7,414 nt of DNA from Deltaproteobacteria bacterium (lineage in GTDB: Bacteria; Desulfobacterota_C; Deferrisomatia; Deferrisomatales; JACRMM01). The first letter of the stretch is position 1, and each line of letters starts with the position of its first letter. Below the pieces are notes generated by a model. It ran no database searches. It was not told the origin of the DNA and saw only the letters and a program-made list of their open reading frames with translations. The stretch is taken from positions 1 through 7,414 of the forward strand of contig JACRCS010000962.1 in NCBI GenBank assembly GCA_016218905.1. Direction: 5' to 3'. The position numbers and the translations under genes were made by a program. Shown here in pieces: positions 1 to 7,414 of the stretch.

Positions 1-207
1 CCCGAGGTTTCCGGGGTACCTGTGGGCGGGTAGGCGTGAGCTCGCCGGATATGCCGCGGCAGTCCGATCTTCCGGCACTTCCGTTTGGTTGCGGCCAACG
101 GCCGCGCTGTGTCCTCTGTGGTGAACACGGGTCATCACAACGCGCGATCCCAAACCGCGCATGGTGCTTTGCGATCCCGCCCACCCGTGACCGTCGGCAG
201 ACTAGCT

Positions 208-227
208 CTTTACCCTTTACCGTAAAG
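208..227. promoter_or_regulatory. Hexamer-repeat candidate operator upstream of the antitoxin remnant
   Basis: Three copies of one hexamer lie at exact 7-bp spacing: CTTTAC at 208-213, CTTTAC at 215-220, and its inverse GTAAAG at 222-227, each pair separated by a single C. The last two form a near-perfect palindrome. The array ends 17 bp before the ATG of the AbrB/MazE-like remnant, and it is AT-rich in a GC-rich background. Antitoxins of this fold commonly repress their own operon by binding palindromes near the promoter, so an autoregulatory operator is a reasonable inference. No convincing -35/-10 pair could be assigned around it. Confidence 0.4.
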
Positions 228-244
228 AACAGTAGGCGTCGCTC

Positions 245-453
245 ATGCTGACGAGCCGCATCTCGGCAAAGGGCCAGGTCACAATCCCCAAGGAGGTCCG
301 GGAGGCGGCGACCTCGTGGAGTACGAGGTACGCGAAGGCGTCGTGGTGCTCCGGCGTCTCGAGCCCTTCGACAGGGCGTTTCATGCCGCGCTGTCCGAGA
401 CGATGGACGAATGGGACACGCCGGAAGACGAGGAGGCTTTCGGTGACCTGTGA
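245..453 (+). pseudogene. Frameshifted AbrB/MazE (SpoVT fold) antitoxin
   Basis: The ATG at 245 opens a typical swapped-hairpin AbrB/MazE N-terminus containing SAKGQVTIPKEVREA (codons 7-21, up to base 307). In that frame the sequence then turns into non-antitoxin residues. The second half of the domain continues in another frame from 307, reading GDLVEYEVREGVVVLRR, then a short acidic tail ending DEEAFGDL and TGA at 451-453. Family members normally have about five residues (LGxxP-like) between REA and GD. Here the two halves share one base, which fits loss of about 16 nt and gives a shift. The start has only a weak Shine-Dalgarno-like AGTAGG at 231-236. These proteins bind DNA as dimers and neutralise a VapC- or MazF/PemK-type toxin. 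No intact toxin follows. A sequencing or assembly error is the alternative to real decay. Confidence 0.72.
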
Positions 454-509
454 GCGGTGGGACGTGGCGGAAGAGCACACGAGGGCAAAATACATACTTT
501 CCCTCCGCC

Positions 510-532
510 GGAAGTAGGACCTCCCCTACTCC
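510..532 (+). other. Small inverted repeat (hairpin)
   Basis: AGTAGG at 513-518 pairs with CCTACT at 525-530 around a six-base loop. Two further G-C pairs (510-511 with 531-532) follow across a single bulged A. No T-run follows, so it is not a standard intrinsic terminator. It lies downstream of the antitoxin remnant and may be a transcript 3'-end or leader structure. Confidence 0.3.
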
Positions 533-731
533 ACCCCCGACCCGAGCCCACTACCCTTACATCATCTCGATATCCAAGCTTCCTAATGTCAACTATTGAT
601 CTCAGGAATTCTCCTACGCCTCAAGCAGTCTCTCTTGGGAACTCTTACCGAGACGGGGAGGAAAAGAGGAGCAGGCGAAACGCGGGCTGAGAGAGGCAGC
701 GGAGGAAATAAGGGGCGCGCGGTAAGAAAAA

Positions 732-740
732 GAGGAGGGG
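732..740 (+). promoter_or_regulatory. Strong ribosome binding site of the oxidase gene
   Basis: GAGGAGGGG ends four bases before the ATG at 745, with the AGGAGG core at 733-738 and a six-base spacer. This near-perfect Shine-Dalgarno sequence fixes 745 as the start and agrees with the lipoprotein signal peptide beginning there. Confidence 0.75.
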
Positions 741-744
741 AGAC

Positions 745-3288
<2,544 letters not shown>

Positions 3289-3309
3289 CGGCGGTGGCTT
3301 GAAAGCACC

Positions 3310-3314
3310 AGGAG
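3310..3314 (+). promoter_or_regulatory. Ribosome binding site of the first PEGA-SUMF1 gene
   Basis: AGGAG lies eight bases before the ATG at 3323. It decides the start: the reading frame stays open far upstream inside the oxidase gene, but only this ATG has a Shine-Dalgarno sequence and is followed at once by a signal peptide. Confidence 0.65.
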
Positions 3315-3322
3315 CCCGGCCC

Positions 3323-4459
3323 ATGAAGCCCAAGGACCTCTTGTGCGCGTTCCTCTTCGCGTTCGCCCCGGCGGCGCTCCTCGCAGCCCCTTTGGAGCCC
3401 TCCCCGGCGGCGGGCGCCGCCCCCGGGATGGCGGAGCCCCAGGCCGGAGCCTTCAAGGTGCGCCGGCTGATGGGCGTGCTCGTGGTCCTGACGGAGCCGG
3501 GCGAGGTCGAGGCGGTCATCGACGGAAGACCCGCCGGAGCGCCGACGCCCTTCGAGGTCAGAGTCACGGCGGGCGAGCACACGGTGACCTTCCTCTACGG
3601 AGGCCGCAGGATCGAGCGGAGGGTGGACGTCCCCGTCGACGGCAAGGAGACCTTGAGGGTCGACCTCGAAGCCGCCTCGGCGGCCCAGAGGGCGGCCGAG
3701 GAGGCGGCGGAGGCGAGGCGGCGCGAAGAGGCCGAGCAGGTCAAGCGGTTCGAGCGCGCCGCGGCCGAACTCGAGCGGGACATGGCCCTCGTCCGGGGAG
3801 GGGCCTTCCGCATGGGCGGCCGGGGCAACCCCGACGAGCAGCCCGCCCACGAGGTCGCCCTCTCCGACTTCCGGCTCGGGAGGTTCGAGGTGACCCAGGC
3901 CCAGTGGGCCGCCGGGATGGCGTCGACCCCGTCGCGCCGACAGGACTGCGACCGGTGCCCCGTGGAGAACGTGAGCTGGGACGACGTCCAGCTCTTCCTG
4001 CAGCGGTTGAACGAGAAGACGGGCGGGAGCTACCGGCTCCCGACCGAAGCCGAGTGGGAGTACGCGGCCCGGTCCGGCGGGAGGGAGGACGCGTGGTCCG
4101 GCACCTCCGCCGAAGGGGAGCTCGGGGCGTACGCCTGGTACGAGGCCAACAGCAGCTACGGACCCCACGCCGTCGGACAGAAGAAGCCCAACGGCCTGGG
4201 GCTCTACGACCTCACGGGGAACGTCTCGGAGTGGTGCCAGGACTGGTACGGGGAGAGGTACTACGCCGAGAGCGCGAGGCAGGACCCCAAGGGCCCACCG
4301 TCGGGGAACCGTCGGGTGCTCCGGGGCGGGGCGTGGAACAACATCCCGAGCTTCGCGCGCACGGGCCTGCGCACCCGGCAGTTGCCGATCGCCCGGTTCA
4401 ACTTCGCCGGGTTCCGCCTCGCCGCACCTCCCGCCGGCGGCCGCGGTCCCGACCAATGA
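3323..4459 (+). CDS. Exported PEGA + FGE-sulfatase-fold (SUMF1) protein, paralog A
   Basis: 378 residues, starting 34 bases after the oxidase stop. A Sec signal peptide covers about 1-22 (cleavage near ALLAA). A PEGA-type beta domain follows at 51-116, then an Ala/Glu/Arg-rich probable coiled coil at 117-152, then the FGE/SUMF1 fold at 154-368. Hallmarks of that fold are GGAFRMG, FEVTQAQW, VENVSWDDV, YRLPTEAEWEYAAR (237-250), GNVSEWCQDWYG (299-310), RRVLRGGAWNN (330-340) and AGFRLA. A C-x-x-C pair, Cys209 and Cys212, precedes PVENVSW. True formylglycine-generating enzymes carry two catalytic cysteines shortly after the RGGS/A motif. Here that stretch is NNIPSFARTGLR without cysteine, so formylglycine synthesis is not expected. 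PEGA domains are usually linked to surface or peptidoglycan-associated proteins. A binding, scaffold or maturation role for the oxidase is inference from position. Confidence 0.88.
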   Translation: MKPKDLLCAFLFAFAPAALLAAPLEPSPAAGAAPGMAEPQAGAFKVRRLMGVLVVLTEPGEVEAVIDGRPAGAPTPFEVRVTAGEHTVTFLYGGRRIERRVDVPVDGKETLRVDLEAASAAQRAAEEAAEARRREEAEQVKRFERAAAELERDMALVRGGAFRMGGRGNPDEQPAHEVALSDFRLGRFEVTQAQWAAGMASTPSRRQDCDRCPVENVSWDDVQLFLQRLNEKTGGSYRLPTEAEWEYAARSGGREDAWSGTSAEGELGAYAWYEANSSYGPHAVGQKKPNGLGLYDLTGNVSEWCQDWYGERYYAESARQDPKGPPSGNRRVLRGGAWNNIPSFARTGLRTRQLPIARFNFAGFRLAAPPAGGRGPDQ

Positions 4460-5586
4460 AGGCGACGCGCAGGTCGCGCGCGATGTGCCTCGGCACCCTG
4501 GCGTTGGCGTGCCTGCTCGCGCCTGCCTTCGCTCCGGCGGCGGGGCCGGAAGGTACGCCGGCGGCGCAGGCACCCCCGGGACTTCTGGTCGTGATGACGA
4601 GGCCCAACGGCCTGGAGGTCACCCTCGACCGCAAGGCTGCGGGCCCGGCCCCCTTCGAGGTGGAACTCGCCCCGGGCGCACACGCGGTGTCGGTGACGCA
4701 CCAGGGCAGGACGACCGAGGAGACGGCCGAGGTTCCCGCCGGTCAAAGGACGACGTTCATCGTAGACGCGGCCGGCGGCTCGGTCACTGTCCGCCGCGAG
4801 GAGATCCGGCCCGCCCCGACGGTCTACCTGGAGCCCGTGACGGGGATGGAGCTCATCCTCGTCGCCGGAGGCACCTTCGAGATGGGGGACACCTTCGGCG
4901 ACGGGGAGAGGGACGAACAGCCCGTTCACCAAGTGACGGTCTCGGCCTTCTACCTCGGCAAGCAAGAGGTGACGAATGCCCAATTCCGCAAGTTCCGCCC
5001 CGACCACGACAGCGGCGCCTACGAGGGCCGGAGCCTGAACGGCGACGACCGCCCGGCGGTGAAGGTGAGCTGGGACGACGCCGTAGCCTTCGCCCGCTGG
5101 CTTTCGGAGAAGACCGGCGGGGCATACCGGCTGCCCACCGAGGCGGAGTGGGAGTACGCGGCGCGGGCCGGGACGGAGGGCCGCAACTACTGGGGTGACA
5201 AAAAGCCGGACGCCTGCCGGCACGCCAATGTCCACGACGAAACCTCGCAGCGGATCAACGAGCGGCTCACCTGGGAGGCCCACGAGTGCGACGACGGGTA
5301 CGCCATCACCGCCCCGGTCGGTACCTTCCAGCCCAACGCCTTCGGCTTCTACGACCTGATCGGCAAGGTCTGGGAGTGGTGCCAGGACGGGTACGCGGAG
5401 AAGTACTACGGGGAGAGCCCTCAGGCCGACGCGCTGGCTGCCCCGGCGGGGGACCGTCGCGTACTGAGGGGCGGAGCCTGGAGCAACCGGCCGAGGAAGG
5501 CGCGCGTTGCGGATCGCGACTGGAGCGGACCGGGCGACCGGAGCATCAACGTCGGATTTCGCCTGGGCCTGTCTGCTCCCCCGTAG
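4456..5586 (+). CDS. Exported PEGA + FGE-sulfatase-fold (SUMF1) protein, paralog B
   Basis: 376 residues. The ATG overlaps the previous stop as ATGA, and no Shine-Dalgarno sequence is visible, so translation is probably coupled to paralog A. The N-terminus is a Sec signal peptide (basic start, hydrophobic 11-25, cleavage around 26-29). Cys19 is a poor lipobox candidate. The order is a PEGA-like domain at 42-106, a short linker, and the FGE/SUMF1 fold at 130-371, with GGTFEMGDTFGDGERDEQPVH, KQEVTNAQF, VKVSWDDAVAFARWL, YRLPTEAEWEYAARAG, VWEWCQDGYAEKYYG and RRVLRGGAWSN. Two features are odd: the usual Asn of the GNVxEW motif is Lys304, and the catalytic cysteine region after RGGAW has none, so this is a non-catalytic member by FGE criteria. 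It matches paralog A in architecture and shares a 17-base identical stretch with it (4052-4068 and 5146-5162), which fits an old tandem duplication. It lacks paralog A's long coiled-coil linker. Confidence 0.88.
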   Translation: MKATRRSRAMCLGTLALACLLAPAFAPAAGPEGTPAAQAPPGLLVVMTRPNGLEVTLDRKAAGPAPFEVELAPGAHAVSVTHQGRTTEETAEVPAGQRTTFIVDAAGGSVTVRREEIRPAPTVYLEPVTGMELILVAGGTFEMGDTFGDGERDEQPVHQVTVSAFYLGKQEVTNAQFRKFRPDHDSGAYEGRSLNGDDRPAVKVSWDDAVAFARWLSEKTGGAYRLPTEAEWEYAARAGTEGRNYWGDKKPDACRHANVHDETSQRINERLTWEAHECDDGYAITAPVGTFQPNAFGFYDLIGKVWEWCQDGYAEKYYGESPQADALAAPAGDRRVLRGGAWSNRPRKARVADRDWSGPGDRSINVGFRLGLSAPP

Positions 5587-5617
5587 CCCGGAGTCTCGTG
5601 TTCCGTTCTCGGATGGC

Positions 5618-5622
5618 GAGGA
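5618..5622 (+). promoter_or_regulatory. Ribosome binding site of the FMN-binding-like gene
   Basis: GAGGA lies seven bases before the ATG at 5630. It selects this start over in-frame upstream options that would overlap paralog B and place a non-hydrophobic stretch ahead of the signal peptide. Confidence 0.6.
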
Positions 5623-5629
5623 ACGCTTC

Positions 5630-6292
5630 ATGGCGCTCAGACCTCTCTACCGGGCCCTCGCGGCCTTTCTCCTGCTCCTCGGTTTCGGCGCCGCTCCTTC
5701 TTGGGCCGCCGTCGGTTGCGAGCTCGACGACCCCGAGCGCGAGGTACCCAGGCTCTACCCCGGGGCGACGGGCTACAAGGCAGTCACCGTCGACGTGCAG
5801 AGACTGGGCGGCAACGAACTCCTGGCCAGGATCGAAGCCAGGCTGAGGGAAAAACTCCAGGGCCTCTATGAGAGGATCGACGTCCCGTACACCGTCTTCG
5901 TCATCTACGCCCAAGACCGCAGGATCGGCTACATCCACGGCGTGAACCAGAAGGGCCGCTTCGGCGGGATCCAGATCGTCGTCGCCCTGACTCTCGACGA
6001 GCAGATCAAGACGTTCTACATCCAGCGAATGACCGGACCCTACGCGGCCAAGTTCCGCGACCCGGCCTTCGGAAAACAATTCGCCGGCCTCGCGCTCAGA
6101 GATTTCGATCAGCTCGATGTCGCTACCGGACGAGGATCGGGCAAGATCTCGGAGATCAAGAACCCGGCACCGGAGGCGGATTTCGATTTCAACCGCATCC
6201 TGCGAGGCACGAAGAAGAATCTGATCCTCGTGAACGAGTTTCTCAAGATGTCGCCCGCCCTGTCTGCGCAGAACGGAGCTCCGGCCAAATGA
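5630..6292 (+). CDS. Exported protein resembling FMN-binding domains
   Basis: 220 residues, 43 bases after paralog B on the same strand, so likely the last gene of the cluster. The N-terminus is an export signal (MALRPLYR, then hydrophobic 9-24). Cleavage near SWAA (about 27) fits signal peptidase I; AVGC with Cys30 is a weaker lipobox alternative. The central part, about 87-160, has strands YTVFVIYAQDRRIGYIHGV and IQIVVALTLDEQIKTFYIQ, then FRDPAFGKQFAGLALRDFD. That pattern resembles FMN_bind domains of NosR/RnfG-type and other exported flavoproteins. Where such domains carry a [ST]GAT-type site for covalent FMN attachment by ApbE, this protein reads DVATGRGSGKIS (163-174), so the motif is absent or strongly altered. 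There is no CxxCH haem motif and no other obvious cofactor ligand set. The family call is moderate. A redox or flavin partner for the oxidase is inference. Confidence 0.6.
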   Translation: MALRPLYRALAAFLLLLGFGAAPSWAAVGCELDDPEREVPRLYPGATGYKAVTVDVQRLGGNELLARIEARLREKLQGLYERIDVPYTVFVIYAQDRRIGYIHGVNQKGRFGGIQIVVALTLDEQIKTFYIQRMTGPYAAKFRDPAFGKQFAGLALRDFDQLDVATGRGSGKISEIKNPAPEADFDFNRILRGTKKNLILVNEFLKMSPALSAQNGAPAK

Positions 6293-6407
6293 ACGAGGGG
6301 CTCTCGCTCCGATGTCGCAAGACGTTCGCGAACCTTTCCAGGCGAAGGGCTGCGTCCCGCCCCTCCTCGAGCCTCCGTTCCAGTCCGGATCGGCGCGCCG
6401 TTGCCGG
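6293..6407. other. Convergent intergenic spacer with short palindromes
   Basis: These 115 bases separate the plus-strand cluster from the converging minus-strand aminotransferase. Palindromes GTTCGCGAAC (6324-6333) and CGGCGCGCCG (6391-6400) are present. CCGGC at 6404-6408 pairs with GCCGG at 6412-6416 around a TAG loop that covers the aminotransferase stop. None has a T-run, so termination is plausible here but no classical intrinsic terminator can be called. Confidence 0.35.
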
Positions 6408-7286
6408 CTAGGCCGGTTCTCCCAGGCGGGAAGCTACCTCCCGGCGGTAAGCGTTCTGGAGAAGCACCGTCACGGGCCCCGGTGATCCCTGCCCGACCGG
6501 TGCGCCCTCGAAGCGGACGAGGGGAATCACCTCCTGAACGGCGTTCGTGAGCAAGGCTTCTTCCGATTGACGCAGGTCGTCGACAGGGAAGAGCCCCTCC
6601 CGCACCGGGATGCCGAGCGCGCCGGCCGCACGCAGGACGATGCTCCGGGCCACTCCGGGGAGACAGCCCGAGTCGAGCGAGGGGGTGCGGATCTCGCCGC
6701 CTTGCCGCCAGAAGAGGTTTCCAGTGGCGGTCTCCGCCAGGTGCCCCTCCGTCGTCTCCAGGATCGGTTCCTCTCCTGCGGCGGCTCTCGCCAGCGCGAG
6801 AACGCTCCCCAGGTAGGCGAGGGTCTTGTGCCCCTGGAGGGGGAGCCCCCGGGCCCGCAGCGGCCAGGGAGCCCGCCGCCCCGAGATCCCGCCGGCCCTG
6901 AGCTCTTCGAGATCCGGCCGAAGCGGTCTCGCGTGCAGGAGCAGCGTCGGGAGAAGCGCCCGCTCCGGGGGCTCCGGGCGCGGCGCCGGAACGTCTTCCC
7001 GGGGCGCCCCTCTCGTGAGGGTCACGCGCACGGAGCCTTCACTCAGCTCGTTCGCCTCCAGCAGCCGGAGCGCCAGCGCGTGCGGGTCGGCGGCGGGGAG
7101 CGGGATGCCGAGGAACCCGGCCGAGCGGCGTAGCCGGGCCCAGTGCTCCTCCCAGAGAGGCAGGCGCCCTCCGTAGGCGCGGACCGTCTCGAAGAGCCCG
7201 TCGCCGAAGAGAAGTCCCCGGTCCGAGGCAGAGAGGACGGCCTCGGCCTCGGGAACGAGCTTCCGGCCGACGATCGCGAACCTCAT
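6408..7286 (-). CDS. pabC: Class IV PLP aminotransferase, probable aminodeoxychorismate lyase
   Basis: 292 residues, fold-type IV PLP enzyme. Evidence is the N-terminal SDRGLLFGDGLFETVRAYGG block (21-40), the PLP Schiff-base lysine Lys154 in LQGHKTLAYLGSVLALA, the TEGHLAETATGNLFW block (179-193) with Glu185 in the place of the glutamate that contacts the PLP ring nitrogen, the PSLDSGCLPGVARSIV block (202-217) that helps hold the phosphate, and LLTNAVQEVIPL (245-256). The family includes branched-chain and D-amino acid transaminases as well as PabC, which converts 4-amino-4-deoxychorismate to p-aminobenzoate and pyruvate for folate synthesis. The PabC reading is favoured because the ATG overlaps, as ATGA, the stop of a PabB/TrpE-like gene immediately upstream. 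Length is slightly above E. coli PabC. The product is cytoplasmic. No Shine-Dalgarno sequence is evident, which fits translational coupling. Confidence 0.82.
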   Translation of the reverse strand: MRFAIVGRKLVPEAEAVLSASDRGLLFGDGLFETVRAYGGRLPLWEEHWARLRRSAGFLGIPLPAADPHALALRLLEANELSEGSVRVTLTRGAPREDVPAPRPEPPERALLPTLLLHARPLRPDLEELRAGGISGRRAPWPLRARGLPLQGHKTLAYLGSVLALARAAAGEEPILETTEGHLAETATGNLFWRQGGEIRTPSLDSGCLPGVARSIVLRAAGALGIPVREGLFPVDDLRQSEEALLTNAVQEVIPLVRFEGAPVGQGSPGPVTVLLQNAYRREVASRLGEPA

Positions 7287-7414
7287 AGTTCCCAGCCGCG
7301 GGACGTTCCCGTGAGGACGCTGCGGCGAAGCTCCTCGGCGAGCGCTTCGTCCTCGGCCGGAGTCCGCCCCCGCGGCCGGGTGCCCTTGATCGGCCGGGTT
7401 TCGTGGACGACCGG
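7283..7414 (-). pseudogene. pabB: 3' end of PabB/TrpE-like chorismate-binding enzyme, apparently C-terminally truncated
   Basis: The reverse strand from the window edge reads PVVHETRPIKGTRPRGRTPA and continues EDEALAEELRRS, then VLTGTSRGWEL and TGA (7285-7283). The ETRPIKGTRPRG block followed by an acidic helix ending in ELxxS is diagnostic of the chorismate-binding domain of aminodeoxychorismate synthase component I and anthranilate synthase component I. In those enzymes that helix continues with a DRAEN..IVDLxRNDL segment and roughly 150 further residues bearing catalytic and Mg-binding residues. Here only 11 unrelated residues follow before the stop, which overlaps the pabC start as ATGA. 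The family call is firm. Truncation is read directly from the window, but whether it is biological (in-frame internal deletion) or an assembly artefact cannot be told. The 5' part lies outside the window. Confidence 0.75.

Larger units (their letters stand above)
454..744 (+). other. Non-coding leader upstream of the multicopper oxidase
   Basis: I see no convincing gene in these 291 bases. Short open frames here have no recognisable domain and no good start signal. The first part, roughly 498-560, is pyrimidine-rich and contains a small inverted repeat. The middle, roughly 545-610, is the most AT-rich part and is where a promoter would most plausibly lie, but no clear -35/-10 pair with 16-18 bp spacing is visible. 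From about 650 to 744 the strand becomes almost entirely purine, with repeated GGAGG/GAGGA-like motifs, and it ends in the oxidase ribosome binding site. Confidence 0.5.

Noticed and set aside
91..105. GCGGCC-AAC-GGCCGC inverted repeat
   Set aside because: A 6-bp G/C stem with a 3-base loop, no T-run and no adjacent gene end. Such repeats are common by chance at this GC content.
144..178. Direct repeat GCGATCCC at 144-151 and 171-178
   Set aside because: Only two 8-base copies with no further structure; no CRISPR or iteron pattern.
36..251. 71-codon GTG-started frame at the left edge
   Set aside because: No Shine-Dalgarno sequence, no recognisable domain, and it runs through the hexamer array into the antitoxin start.
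457..690. 77-codon frame between the antitoxin remnant and the oxidase
   Set aside because: No ribosome binding site or domain. Its composition follows the local pyrimidine and purine bias.
3947..3958. C-x-x-C in paralog A as a haem or thioredoxin motif
   Set aside because: The residue after the second cysteine is Pro, not His, and there is no thioredoxin fold. Similar CxxCPV segments occur in SUMF1-fold proteins.

Overview
The window is GC-rich DNA. Every secreted product reads as a Gram-negative-type export substrate: a lipobox lipoprotein, several Sec signal peptides, and PEGA and FGE-fold (SUMF1) periplasmic or surface proteins. Codon third positions are strongly G/C biased. The combination suggests an environmental, possibly uncultivated, proteobacterial lineage or a relative such as Desulfobacterota or Myxococcota. 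That placement is inference; no rRNA or marker gene is present.

Layout. Bases 1-244 hold no gene I can support, but end in a compact array of CTTTAC/GTAAAG hexamers. These sit just upstream of a frameshifted AbrB/MazE-type antitoxin (245-453). Bases 454-744 are non-coding: a pyrimidine-rich half with a small hairpin, then a strikingly purine-rich leader ending in a strong ribosome binding site. Bases 745-6292 form a tight same-strand cluster of four exported proteins. They are a large three-domain multicopper oxidase lipoprotein (745-3288), two paralogous PEGA + FGE-sulfatase-fold proteins (3323-4459 and 4456-5586, overlapping by ATGA), and a small exported protein resembling FMN-binding domains (5630-6292). 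After a 115-bp convergent spacer, two minus-strand genes read inward from the right edge: a class IV PLP aminotransferase, probably aminodeoxychorismate lyase PabC (6408-7286), preceded by the 3' end of a PabB/TrpE-like chorismate enzyme (7283-7414) that appears to have lost its C-terminal catalytic part.

How the genes may work together. The four-gene cluster has short gaps or overlaps, and all four products carry export signals. This fits one cell-envelope assembly centred on an oxidase with a complete set of copper ligands. The two SUMF1-fold proteins lack the FGE catalytic cysteines, so they are more likely structural or binding partners than formylglycine generators. The last protein may be a redox or flavin partner, but it lacks a clear covalent FMN-attachment motif. 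The substrate (metal ion, organic compound or an extracellular electron-transfer role) cannot be read from the sequence. The cluster is the best candidate here for an undescribed system. The right-hand gene pair belongs to p-aminobenzoate/folate synthesis, and the left-hand remnant to a decayed toxin-antitoxin-like locus.
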